From: Saprospiraceae bacterium
GTDB lineage: Bacteria > Bacteroidota > Bacteroidia > Chitinophagales > Saprospiraceae
Direction: 5' to 3'
Length of the DNA stretch: 64,000 nucleotides
NCBI GenBank assembly: GCA_016710585.1
Contig: JADJVN010000001.1
Location: forward strand, 62,001-126,000
This document shows, piece after piece, positions 18,184 through 25,651 of this stretch. Position numbers and translations under genes: made by a program. Position 1 is the stretch's first letter. Every line of letters begins with the position of its first letter. The notes below the pieces were generated by a model. That model was not told the origin of the DNA and did no database searches. It saw nothing but the letters and a program-made list of their open reading frames with translations.

Positions 18184-19239
18184 ATGCGGCAATATTTACT
18201 AAGTTTAATTTTCATTCCCTTATTACTTGTAACAGGGTCTGGACAATGGAAAACCATGGATGTCTTCAAAAGTGATACGGGATTCTTTTTGATTACAAAA
18301 TTAGCCCAAAATTATAAACCCACTCAAGTTCTCGATTATTCACAAGCAAGAGTAAAAATGTATACTGAGATATACAACGTTAAAGATACAGTCTACTGTG
18401 TATATAGCAAGCATGCATTATATTTAAGTCCGAACTCCGTTGACCCTATAGGTGATCTAATAAAAAATGGCAATAGTAATGGTATCAATTGTGAACACAC
18501 ATTCCCTCAAAGCAAAGGTGCTGAAATTGGAAATGCACGATCTGACATGCATCATCTATATCCATCAAGAGCTGGAGTAAATGAGGCACGTTCAAATTAC
18601 CCTTATGCAGAAATTAATGATAGTAATACCGATCATTGGTATTACAAAACCCAAAATCTAACTACAAAACCATCTTCACTTGTAAATGAATATAGTGAAG
18701 GGATCAGCAATCAATTTGAACCTAGAGAAGATCATAAAGGAAATGTAGCTAGGGCTATATTTTATTTTTTTACAATGTACGAATTTCAATCTGATGCGAG
18801 TTTTTTTAACTCTATGAAGTCTACTCTATGCGATTGGCACAATTATGACCCAGTAGACTCATTAGAGTGGGAAAGAACTTTCGCAATAGCAAAATATCAG
18901 GATAATAAAGCAAATCCATTTGTGCTTGATTGTAGTCTTGTAAAAAGAGCCTACTGCCCCAATCTTCAAACTTGTAAAATCAATTCAAATACTATTGATT
19001 TATTTGATCAAATTAATCCTTATTATGATTATTATTCAAAAGAGATTAGATTCAATTCTATTTCAACAGACAAAAAAATCTCTTATAATATTTATAATGC
19101 CTTGGGACAAATTGTTTTGCAAAAAAATAATATTGCTAATACTAATAATATACAATTGAATTCTTTTAGTACTGGAATTTACTTTTTCCAATTATTAATC
19201 GATGGTCAGCAACTCGTCTTTAAATTTCAAATAATTTAA
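18184..19239 (+). CDS. Secreted endonuclease I (NucM/EndA family) with T9SS sorting domain
   Basis: The start is set at ATG 18184, which opens the signal peptide MRQYLLSLIFIPLLLVTGSG; the 52-codon extension upstream overlaps the divergent gene. The nuclease core has NGINCEHTFPQSKG and SDMHHLYPSRAGVNEARSN, the beta-beta-alpha metal site of the endonuclease I family, with further family residues at EPREDHKGNVARAIFYF. The C-terminus is a T9SS sorting domain (YNIYNALGQIVLQKNN, STGIYFFQLL, final KFQII). It is expected to be an extracellular DNase/RNase used for nucleic-acid scavenging. The gene is followed after 21 bases by the carboxylase gene. Confidence 0.9.
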   Translation: MRQYLLSLIFIPLLLVTGSGQWKTMDVFKSDTGFFLITKLAQNYKPTQVLDYSQARVKMYTEIYNVKDTVYCVYSKHALYLSPNSVDPIGDLIKNGNSNGINCEHTFPQSKGAEIGNARSDMHHLYPSRAGVNEARSNYPYAEINDSNTDHWYYKTQNLTTKPSSLVNEYSEGISNQFEPREDHKGNVARAIFYFFTMYEFQSDASFFNSMKSTLCDWHNYDPVDSLEWERTFAIAKYQDNKANPFVLDCSLVKRAYCPNLQTCKINSNTIDLFDQINPYYDYYSKEIRFNSISTDKKISYNIYNALGQIVLQKNNIANTNNIQLNSFSTGIYFFQLLIDGQQLVFKFQII

Positions 19240-19260
19240 TTTACTATTTTATTTTCTTCA

Positions 19261-20886
19261 ATGGATATACAATTTAATCAATTTGAAGATCAAATGAAAC
19301 TTTTGATCTCGCATTTTAACAAAGAACTAGAAAAAATAAAATTAGGAGGTGGTCAAAAAAAATTAGATCATCAAAAAAGTCAAGGTAAAATGACTGCTCG
19401 TGAGCGTATCGATTATTTACTTGACAAAGAATCGCAACAATTTGAAATCGGCGCATTTGCGGGTTATGAAATGTATGAAGAACATGGAGGCTGCCCAAGT
19501 GCAGGAGTGGTCGTTGTTCTAGGTTATATTCACAAAAAATTATGCATTGTTGTTGCCAACGATGCTACAGTAAAAGCTGGAGCTTGGTTTCCAATAACGG
19601 GTAAGAAAAATTTACGCGCACAAGAAATCGCAATGGATAATGAAATCCCCATCATATACCTTGTGGATAGTGCTGGAGTTTACCTTCCGATGCAAGATGA
19701 AATATTTGCAGACAAAGAACATTTTGGTCGAATTTTTAGAAATAATGCAGTGATGTCCTCTCGGGGAATTCCACAAATTGCAGCAGTCATGGGGTCATGT
19801 GTGGCTGGTGGCGCTTATCTACCTATTATGTCTGATGAGGCTTTAATAGTCGAAGGAACAGGTTCTATATTTTTAGCTGGTCCCTATTTAGTAAAAGCCG
19901 CTATTGGAGAAGATACAGATAATGAAACTTTAGGTGGAGCAAAAACACATTCAGAAATATCAGGGGTTACTGATTATAAAATGAAAAATGATCAGGAATG
20001 CTTAGATACTATAAGAAAAATAATTTCTAATACCAGTGTTTCCCCTAAAGCCAACTTTGATCAAATCGAGGCTAAAGAACCCAAAAGACCAAAGTCAGAA
20101 ATTCTTGGATTATATCCTGTCAATCATCAAAAACCGTATAGTATGATTCCAATTTTGGAATGCTTGGTGGATGATTCAGAATTATTATTTTATAAAGAAG
20201 ATTATGGCAAATCTATCATCTGTGCTTATGCAAGGATCAATGGTTATTCTGTTGGGATAGTTGCTAATGATCGCAAAGTATTTAAATCTGGAAAGGGTGA
20301 GATGCAAATGGGAGGCGTGATCTATTCAGATTCTGCAGATAAAGCCACTAGATTTATACTAAACTGTAATCAGAAAAAAATTCCACTTGTTTTTATACAT
20401 GATGTAACTGGTTTTATGGTGGGAACAAGATCAGAACATGGCGGAATTATTAAGGATGGCGCAAAAATGGTAAATGCGGTTTCTAATTCTACTGTACCAA
20501 AATTCACTATTATCATCGGGAATTCCTATGGCGCAGGGAATTATGCAATGTGCGGCAAAGCATATGATCCAAGATTCATCGTTGCATGGCCTAGTGCAAA
20601 GATAGCAGTTATGGGAGGTGCTCAAGCAGCGAAAGTTCTTACACAAATACAAATAAGTAGTCTAAAATCAAAAGGAGAACTTGCCGATCCTGAAAAAGAA
20701 AAAGAACTGTATGACAAAATATCTCAGCGATATGAAAAACAAACCACAGCTTACTATGCTGCATCACGAATTTGGGTAGATGCAATCATAGATCCTCGGG
20801 ACACTCGCGAATGGATTTCGATGGGTATTGCTGCAGCCTCTTTTAAATCAATTGAAAAATTCAATGTAGGCGTAATTCAAACTTAG
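19261..20886 (+). CDS. Acyl-CoA carboxylase carboxyltransferase (beta) subunit
   Basis: A 541-residue biotin-dependent carboxyltransferase. It transfers carboxyl from carboxybiotin to an acyl-CoA, such as propionyl- or methylcrotonyl-CoA, in amino-acid or odd-chain fatty-acid degradation. Both crotonase-like halves are present: MTARERIDYLLDKES, the first oxyanion Gly pair in AAVMGSCVAGGAYLP, and the second half with DVTGFMVGTRSEHGGIIKDG and IIIGNSYGAGNYAMCGKAYD. The sequence AGPYLVKAAIGEDTDNETLG and the length favour the methylcrotonyl-CoA-like branch. No biotin carboxylase or biotin carrier subunit lies within the window, so the partner is encoded elsewhere. It is followed closely by a small membrane protein gene. 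Confidence 0.9.
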   Translation: MDIQFNQFEDQMKLLISHFNKELEKIKLGGGQKKLDHQKSQGKMTARERIDYLLDKESQQFEIGAFAGYEMYEEHGGCPSAGVVVVLGYIHKKLCIVVANDATVKAGAWFPITGKKNLRAQEIAMDNEIPIIYLVDSAGVYLPMQDEIFADKEHFGRIFRNNAVMSSRGIPQIAAVMGSCVAGGAYLPIMSDEALIVEGTGSIFLAGPYLVKAAIGEDTDNETLGGAKTHSEISGVTDYKMKNDQECLDTIRKIISNTSVSPKANFDQIEAKEPKRPKSEILGLYPVNHQKPYSMIPILECLVDDSELLFYKEDYGKSIICAYARINGYSVGIVANDRKVFKSGKGEMQMGGVIYSDSADKATRFILNCNQKKIPLVFIHDVTGFMVGTRSEHGGIIKDGAKMVNAVSNSTVPKFTIIIGNSYGAGNYAMCGKAYDPRFIVAWPSAKIAVMGGAQAAKVLTQIQISSLKSKGELADPEKEKELYDKISQRYEKQTTAYYAASRIWVDAIIDPRDTREWISMGIAAASFKSIEKFNVGVIQT

Positions 20887-20892
20887 AAAATA

Positions 20893-21174
20893 ATGTTTCA
20901 AAAACTTCAAAATAAATGGAAGGTATCATTCCTTCAAGTAATACTTATACTTTGTGTATTTACCATTGGTGGTAGTCTTACCGGAATTATTGCTGATATT
21001 ATTATGCCATTATTTAATGTTGAAAATAAAATTATATGGATTATACTCTACATCATCCTTATGACTTTGATTTGGCCTCTCATGGTAATTATCATAAGTA
21101 TTCCTTTTGGACAATTTCATTTTTTTAAAAACTACTTAATTAGAATTTATAATAGAATTAGAGGTCATAAATAA
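20893..21174 (+). CDS. Small two-helix membrane protein (DUF6787-like)
   Basis: A 93-residue protein with an amphipathic start (MFQKLQNKWKVSFLQVILIL) and two membrane helices around residues 12-35 and 47-70, then a conserved segment IPFGQFHFFKNYLIRIYNRI. The pattern matches the small Bacteroidota-specific DUF6787 family as I remember it; function unknown. It starts 6 bases after the carboxylase stop, so the two are likely cotranscribed, though a functional link is not known. Confidence 0.7.
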   Translation: MFQKLQNKWKVSFLQVILILCVFTIGGSLTGIIADIIMPLFNVENKIIWIILYIILMTLIWPLMVIIISIPFGQFHFFKNYLIRIYNRIRGHK

Positions 21175-21195
21175 TTTAACAAAAAATCTGTTGAA

Positions 21196-21480
21196 ATGAA
21201 GAAGGCTATAAATCAAAACTTTAGATTATCTACCACATATAAAATACTTTGTCTTTACTTTATTTGCAGCGCGGACATCAAAGCACAGTATTCTCCTAAT
21301 GATAGTGTAACATCTAAAAATTTAAATGAGCTACTTTTGATAGCTCAACCAAAAAAGGAATTTTTCTGTAGAATTGAAGATAAATTAATTAAAAAATCAA
21401 AAATTAATTTTTGCTTTAGATTGGGCTCCAAAGAGTACACAAATTACATTGAATATTCACCTTACTTGACAAAAAAATAA
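21196..21480 (+). CDS. Small hypothetical protein, possibly secreted
   Basis: A 94-residue product without recognisable family. The N-terminus (TTYKILCLYFICSADIKAQ) could be a signal sequence with cleavage after AQ, leaving a small basic peptide (KKEFFCRIEDKLIKKSKINF). It lies 21 bases after the DUF6787-like gene and just before the bidirectional terminator at 21512-21546. Its last codons share a 19-base identical stretch with the T9SS-domain region of the endonuclease gene (19120-19138), so the 3' end may be a truncated or rearranged gene. It could also be a chance ORF. Confidence 0.4.
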   Translation: MKKAINQNFRLSTTYKILCLYFICSADIKAQYSPNDSVTSKNLNELLLIAQPKKEFFCRIEDKLIKKSKINFCFRLGSKEYTNYIEYSPYLTKK

Positions 21481-21511
21481 TATTGCTAGTACCATAGATT
21501 ACTATAAACAC

Positions 21512-21546
21512 AAAATGAGAAATTCTAATACAAGAATCTCTCATTT
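21512..21546. terminator. Bidirectional intrinsic terminator
   Basis: AAATGAGA-ATTCT pairs with AGAAT-TCTCATTT around a short loop with single-base bulges, followed by T-rich sequence on both strands (ATTTATTTTTT on plus, TTTTGTG on minus). It separates the plus-strand carboxylase operon from the minus-strand ribosomal-protein operon, which ends at 21572. Confidence 0.75.
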
Positions 21547-21571
21547 ATTTTTTCAAACTAAAAGTTTTCAA

Positions 21572-21748
21572 TTACTTCGATTGCTCAAAGAATTCTTTTA
21601 CTTTATCCTTATGGACGATTTGCTCTTTGTAAGTATATTTTCCAGTAACTGGGTCCTTTATAGACTTTATTACTTTTACAAAATCTCTACCAGATCCTGC
21701 ATTTGCTGCTCTTTGAGCAACCCTCGCGTTTTTCGAAACTTTTGCCAT
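21572..21748 (-). CDS. Ribosomal protein bL38 (DUF4295), Bacteroidota-specific
   Basis: A 58-residue ORF read directly from the minus strand, too short for usual ORF cut-offs. It begins MAKVSKNARVAQRAANAGSG and continues with DFVKVIKSIKDPVTGKYTYK, ending FFEQSK. This is the DUF4295 family, which was identified as a large-subunit component (bL38) in the Flavobacterium johnsoniae ribosome. It starts two bases after the L33 stop, so it belongs to the rpmB-rpmG operon and ends before the terminator at 21512-21546. The start and stop are unambiguous. Confidence 0.9.
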   Translation of the reverse strand: MAKVSKNARVAQRAANAGSGRDFVKVIKSIKDPVTGKYTYKEQIVHKDKVKEFFEQSK

Positions 21749-21750
21749 AA

Positions 21751-21939
21751 TTACTTGATTTCTTTATGAACAGTATATTTTTTTAAAATAGGATTATATT
21801 TTTTAATCTCCAATCTATCTGGAGTATTTTTTCTATTCTTTTGAGTCACATAACGTGAAGTACCGGGCATACCAGATGCTTTGTGTTCGGTACACTCAAG
21901 AATAATTTGTTGTCTGTTACCTTTTGATTTTTTTGCCAT
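21751..21939 (-). CDS. rpmG: 50S ribosomal protein L33
   Basis: A 62-residue L33 protein: MAKKSKGNRQQIILECTEHK then GTSRYVTQKNRKNTPDRLEI and a C-terminal KKYNPILKKYTVHKEIK. Only one Cys remains (ECTEH), so this is the zinc-free (C-minus) form rather than the four-Cys zinc-ribbon form. It lies between L28 and bL38 in one minus-strand operon with 20-base and 2-base gaps. Confidence 0.96.
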   Translation of the reverse strand: MAKKSKGNRQQIILECTEHKASGMPGTSRYVTQKNRKNTPDRLEIKKYNPILKKYTVHKEIK

Positions 21940-21959
21940 GATTCGTGAATCTTGATGGA

Positions 21960-22193
21960 TTAATTATTCGCTTTCTTTTCTAGCTTTTTGATATAAGCAT
22001 ATAACCCTAATTTATCGACAGTCCTTAAAGCTTTAGCTGTCACCTTTAAATCTATCCACTCCCCTGTCTCAGGAATGAAAAAACTTTTTTTCTGTAAATT
22101 TGGATTAAAACGGCGTTTCGTCTTTCTATTAGAGTGAGACACATTGTGACCATACAATGGTCTTGTTCCCGTTAAATCGCATACTTTAGACAT
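21960..22193 (-). CDS. rpmB: 50S ribosomal protein L28
   Basis: A 77-residue L28 protein with the typical MSKVCDLTGTRPLYGHNVSH start and HSNRKTKRRFNPNLQKKSF, followed by VTAKALRTVDKLGLYAYIKK. It has normal family length and is the first protein of the L28-L33-bL38 operon. It lies 37 bases downstream of tRNA-Arg on the same strand, which suggests a shared transcript processed at the tRNA 3' end. Confidence 0.97.
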   Translation of the reverse strand: MSKVCDLTGTRPLYGHNVSHSNRKTKRRFNPNLQKKSFFIPETGEWIDLKVTAKALRTVDKLGLYAYIKKLEKKANN

Positions 22194-22230
22194 AATTCGT
22201 TGTATATTAATCTGTTAAATAACTTCTTCG

Positions 22231-22304
22231 TGACTCCGTCAGGATTCAAACCTGAAACCTCTTGATCCGTAGTCAAGTGCTCTATTCAGTTAAGCTACGG
22301 AGCC
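22231..22304 (-). tRNA. tRNA-Arg (anticodon ACG)
   Basis: The minus strand folds as a 74-base cloverleaf: acceptor GGCTCCG pairs with CGGAGTC (one G-U), anticodon stem CTTGA/TCAAG with loop CTACGGA giving anticodon ACG, and a T arm containing GGTTTGAATCC. CCA is not encoded after the discriminator A. ACG (read as inosine-CG) decodes the CGN arginine codons CGU/CGC/CGA. Confidence 0.95.
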
Positions 22305-22322
22305 TTTTCTAAAATCGAGCTG

Positions 22323-22330
22323 CAAAAGTA
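22323..22330 (-). promoter_or_regulatory. Candidate -7 box (TACTTTTG) for tRNA-Arg/rpmB operon
   Basis: On the minus strand TACTTTTG matches TAnnTTTG and lies 18 bases before the tRNA 5' end, a suitable distance for transcription of the tRNA and the ribosomal-protein genes after it. Confidence 0.45.
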
Positions 22331-22362
22331 GTACTTTATATTGAATTTTTTAAGTTTTTTTA

Positions 22363-23955
22363 TCAAATTTTAACAAAGGCTTTGGTATATTTTTCACTAT
22401 CCCCTCTAATTCGCAAATAATAACTGGCGGCTGCCCATCCTTCGATATCTAAATTTATTACGTTTACCTTTGTGTTGAATTCATATTTCTTAGAATATAC
22501 AAGTTGTCCTAATAAATCAAATATCTCCATCGTATAATTCGTTTCATTTCCTTTGGTAAAATCAAACTGAAGCAAAGATTGGATTGGTGTGTTTCTCAAT
22601 AAAATTCCAGTTTTACTTGAGTCGCCAATTACCTGATTACATTTCCTTGTAAGATTTATAGCCATTTCGTAAGCATCCAATCTTCGACCTGAACTTGTAG
22701 CATTTTTCAATCCAATCAACTGAGGTCCACTATTCAATAATACATCATTTATATATAATATTGCTGAATCTGGTTTTGTCTTACTTAACACTGTCAGGCT
22801 ATTACAAAATTGGTACATTAATCCTATTGCTGCTGCAACTTGTGGCGTTGAAAATGAGGTTCCGCTAATATTTGTACTATATTCACCTAAAGCGCTGATA
22901 CTAGGAATATTCTCTCCTGTTGCTCCTATATCGACATTAGTTTTACCATAACCTGCTGAACTAACTTTGGTATCACTTCTTCCTGTATTGGTTACCCCTA
23001 TGATTGAAATACTTGGACATAGACCTGGAAGATCTCCTTGGATGTCAACATTGATATTTTCATTTACTGTTGCCGCTGTGCTGCTGATACCAACCGAATT
23101 TAACTTCTCAAAAACTTCACATAACTCAGGTTGATCTTTTGGAAATTGATTTGCAAAACCTAAAGAAGTTGAGGAACAAACTATGAATGCACCTTCTCTT
23201 CCATTTGATTCATTATACTTTTTCTTCATATTATAAAAATACTCGTAACAGTTGATCATATCAACATTTGAACTTGCAGAACAAATCATCATTTTTATAT
23301 TCTGAGCAGCTCCTGTCATCAACAATTGATTATTACCTTTTGCTCCTAAAACACTTGAAACTTGTGTCCCATGATTAACTAAAGGATGATTATCTCCTTG
23401 TGACTGTATTCCGTTAAATCCATAATAATCATCAACATATCCATTACCATCATCATCTTTAAGGTTATCTGGAATTTCTTTATAATTTGTATAAATATTT
23501 GGTAAAATATCAGGTAGTGAATAATTAAATCCATTATCTATGATGCCAACAACTATGGTATCGCCACTTGGTGTTAAGCCAGAATTATTTAAACACCATA
23601 ATTCATCGAATCTCATTTTCATCAGGTTATACTGATCACCAAAATTTTTATCATTTGGTGCACAAGATCTTAAATCTGCTTTTTGAGATTTCCTAACATT
23701 CTTTGCATGAAGCTCATCATTGAGCACTTGGTTAATCTCATGTTCAGTGAGGTCTGAATAAAAATTAATTTTATATAGATTCTGACTAGAATTTACAGGA
23801 ATTAACTTGTAGTTTGATTGATTATCTTTGAAACTATTGTCGCTCCGGTTTACCTCAATCAAATATTGTTGATATACCTCTTGACCTATCAAGAAGTTAC
23901 AGCTTAGCAAAAGAAGACACAAAACAAGTTTTTTATAGATGAGGTTTATTATCAT
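22363..23955 (-). CDS. Secreted subtilisin-like S8 serine protease with T9SS sorting domain
   Basis: A 530-residue protein with a signal peptide (KLVLCLLLLSCNFLIGQ). The catalytic triad is visible as Asp140 (VVGIIDNGFN), His195 (NHGTQVSSVLG) and Ser367 (GTSFSTPQVAA). A short propeptide-like region precedes it. The C-terminal 80 residues form a T9SS sorting domain (YTMEIFDLLGQLVYSKKY, AAASYYLRIRG, ending AFVKI), so the enzyme is probably released or surface-attached. It is the last gene of an operon lepB - propeller - metal receptor-like - S8 protease and overlaps the preceding gene by 23 bases. Confidence 0.9.
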   Translation of the reverse strand: MIINLIYKKLVLCLLLLSCNFLIGQEVYQQYLIEVNRSDNSFKDNQSNYKLIPVNSSQNLYKINFYSDLTEHEINQVLNDELHAKNVRKSQKADLRSCAPNDKNFGDQYNLMKMRFDELWCLNNSGLTPSGDTIVVGIIDNGFNYSLPDILPNIYTNYKEIPDNLKDDDGNGYVDDYYGFNGIQSQGDNHPLVNHGTQVSSVLGAKGNNQLLMTGAAQNIKMMICSASSNVDMINCYEYFYNMKKKYNESNGREGAFIVCSSTSLGFANQFPKDQPELCEVFEKLNSVGISSTAATVNENINVDIQGDLPGLCPSISIIGVTNTGRSDTKVSSAGYGKTNVDIGATGENIPSISALGEYSTNISGTSFSTPQVAAAIGLMYQFCNSLTVLSKTKPDSAILYINDVLLNSGPQLIGLKNATSSGRRLDAYEMAINLTRKCNQVIGDSSKTGILLRNTPIQSLLQFDFTKGNETNYTMEIFDLLGQLVYSKKYEFNTKVNVINLDIEGWAAASYYLRIRGDSEKYTKAFVKI

Positions 23956-24742
23956 AAATTTTATTTAATTGGTGTATTAATGCGTGAAAATAATCAAAAC
24001 TTTGCAATAAATAACTTCCATACCATGAAAATGCCTTTCCATCTACTAAAACCGCTCTATTTGGCAAAAAATCACACACATCAGTTTCATTAAATGTATA
24101 AGGTTCTGTTGATAGAAATATAAAATCCGACTTTAATTCCATCAATGCAGTCTCCGATATATGAGGATATCTTTCCATACCTAAAAATAGATTTTCAAAG
24201 CCACAAAGCTTCAACATACTCTGAATAAAGGTTTGATTTGCAACAACCATATATGGATTTTTCCAGATTAAATAGACTATTTTATATGGAAGAACTCTAA
24301 TTGGCAGCATTTTAGTATTAAAATTATATTCAATTTTTTCAACAAGCTTATTTGCTTCTAATGTATTATCTAATATCACCCCCATGTCTTTAATCATCTG
24401 ATTTGATTCTTCAAGAGATATGATATCTGAGATATAAACAGGAATATTCTTTGATTTCAACAAAAGTATATCCTCTTGTCTATTTTCTTCTTTATTGCAA
24501 ATGATCAAATCAGGACATAGCGAAATAATTTTCTCAATATTTGGATTTTTTGTTCCACCGATTTTAGGTATTGTTGCTGTAATCAGTATCGGGTCATTAC
24601 AAAATTTTGTGATTCCCAAGAGTCGATCTCCTATTCCTAGGTCGATTAAAGTTTTACTAATAGATGGAACAAGACAAACGATTCTTCTTGGTCTTTTCTC
24701 AAATTCCAATTCATACCCAAGTTGATCAATCAATGTGATCAT
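23933..24742 (-). CDS. Helical-backbone metal receptor-like (BtuF/TroA-fold) protein without signal peptide
   Basis: A 269-residue protein with the class III substrate-binding fold: RRIVCLVPSISKTLIDLGIG, then LLGITKFCNDP, IPKIGGTKNPNIEKIISLCP and DLIICNKEENRQED. The family resembles periplasmic cobalamin/iron-chelate binding proteins. This one begins directly at the mature domain with no signal peptide or lipobox, as many Bacteroidota members of this group do, so it may be cytoplasmic. No ABC permease or ATPase is adjacent. The conserved ICNKEENR motif is family-typical; the ligand is unknown. The gene lies 6 bases after the propeller protein gene in the signal-peptidase operon. Confidence 0.8.
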   Translation of the reverse strand: MITLIDQLGYELEFEKRPRRIVCLVPSISKTLIDLGIGDRLLGITKFCNDPILITATIPKIGGTKNPNIEKIISLCPDLIICNKEENRQEDILLLKSKNIPVYISDIISLEESNQMIKDMGVILDNTLEANKLVEKIEYNFNTKMLPIRVLPYKIVYLIWKNPYMVVANQTFIQSMLKLCGFENLFLGMERYPHISETALMELKSDFIFLSTEPYTFNETDVCDFLPNRAVLVDGKAFSWYGSYLLQSFDYFHALIHQLNKIYDNKPHL

Positions 24743-24748
24743 TGACTA

Positions 24749-25642
24749 TTATTGGACAACATTTACAAATACTAAGGTATTTTGCTTCACAGCTATGCGA
24801 TTAATGTTGGTAATTTGATATTCAGAAAAATCTAAGATTTCTTTCCATATCTGGTTTGTATCCTCCCATTTTAAAATTTTAGATCCATTGCCACAAATAA
24901 AATCGCCATTCGATAAACGAAAAAAATCTTCAGTTTTTGTAGGCATTTTTGCTATAATTTTTGCTTTTCCTTCTTTGACATTATACTCTTTCAAGATCCA
25001 ATTATCTTCTAAAATCTTATGAACAAATAAGACTTTATTGACATCAATGACTTCCATTGTTCTCCCTATATTCGATGCAAAAACATTCCTTGTATCAGTG
25101 TCTTCATCACATACAGCCAAAATATGTGGTTCATCTACAATAAAAGTAACCCATTGTTTCGCATTCAAATGTCTATAATAGCCTATCTTACCATGGTGAT
25201 CGAGAAAATTGATAACATGATCTCCTGTTTCGAAATCAATACCAATTAAAGACTGGATTGTAGAATCAAATTCCGGAACATAAACCGCAGAAATCACTTT
25301 ATTTTTAAGTGGATAAATTCGAGGACTATATTCGCTTCCTTTTGAAAATGTAACTCTGTGTTTTTCTTTAGTTTGAAGATTACATGAATAGATATCAGTA
25401 TTTAACTCAGTGATCTTTCTTTGAACAAACAGTATTGTCTCTGGATCTATTAGAAATGGTTGATTATTATACCCATCACGATTGTCATTAGATAGGAACT
25501 GGATTTTATCTAATTGCCATTTATCTGAATTTATATTATCAATCTTACAAGCATAAAGATGAGTTATTGGTAGTTGTGCATTTGCTCCAAAAGTCAAACT
25601 AAAAATTAGTATAAATGAAAAGTAAATTCTAAAATGGAGCAT
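24749..25642 (-). CDS. Exported TolB-like beta-propeller protein
   Basis: A 297-residue protein with an N-terminal signal peptide (FSFILIFSLTFGANAQ). Repeated motifs such as NQPFLIDPETILFVQRK, YSCNLQTKEKHRVTFSKGSE, YSPRIYPLKNKVISAVYVPE and a VIDVNKVLF segment resemble WD40-like/TolB repeats, which form a beta-propeller that often mediates protein contacts in the periplasm. No catalytic residue is evident. It lies 9 bases downstream of lepB and 6 bases upstream of the BtuF-like gene, so it is in the same operon; its role there is unknown. Confidence 0.7.
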   Translation of the reverse strand: MLHFRIYFSFILIFSLTFGANAQLPITHLYACKIDNINSDKWQLDKIQFLSNDNRDGYNNQPFLIDPETILFVQRKITELNTDIYSCNLQTKEKHRVTFSKGSEYSPRIYPLKNKVISAVYVPEFDSTIQSLIGIDFETGDHVINFLDHHGKIGYYRHLNAKQWVTFIVDEPHILAVCDEDTDTRNVFASNIGRTMEVIDVNKVLFVHKILEDNWILKEYNVKEGKAKIIAKMPTKTEDFFRLSNGDFICGNGSKILKWEDTNQIWKEILDFSEYQITNINRIAVKQNTLVFVNVVQ

Positions 25643-25651
25643 AATGAATAT

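Noticed and set aside
24495..24725. 76-residue plus-strand ORF in the BtuF-like gene
   Set aside because: Antisense shadow of a coherent gene, no independent features.
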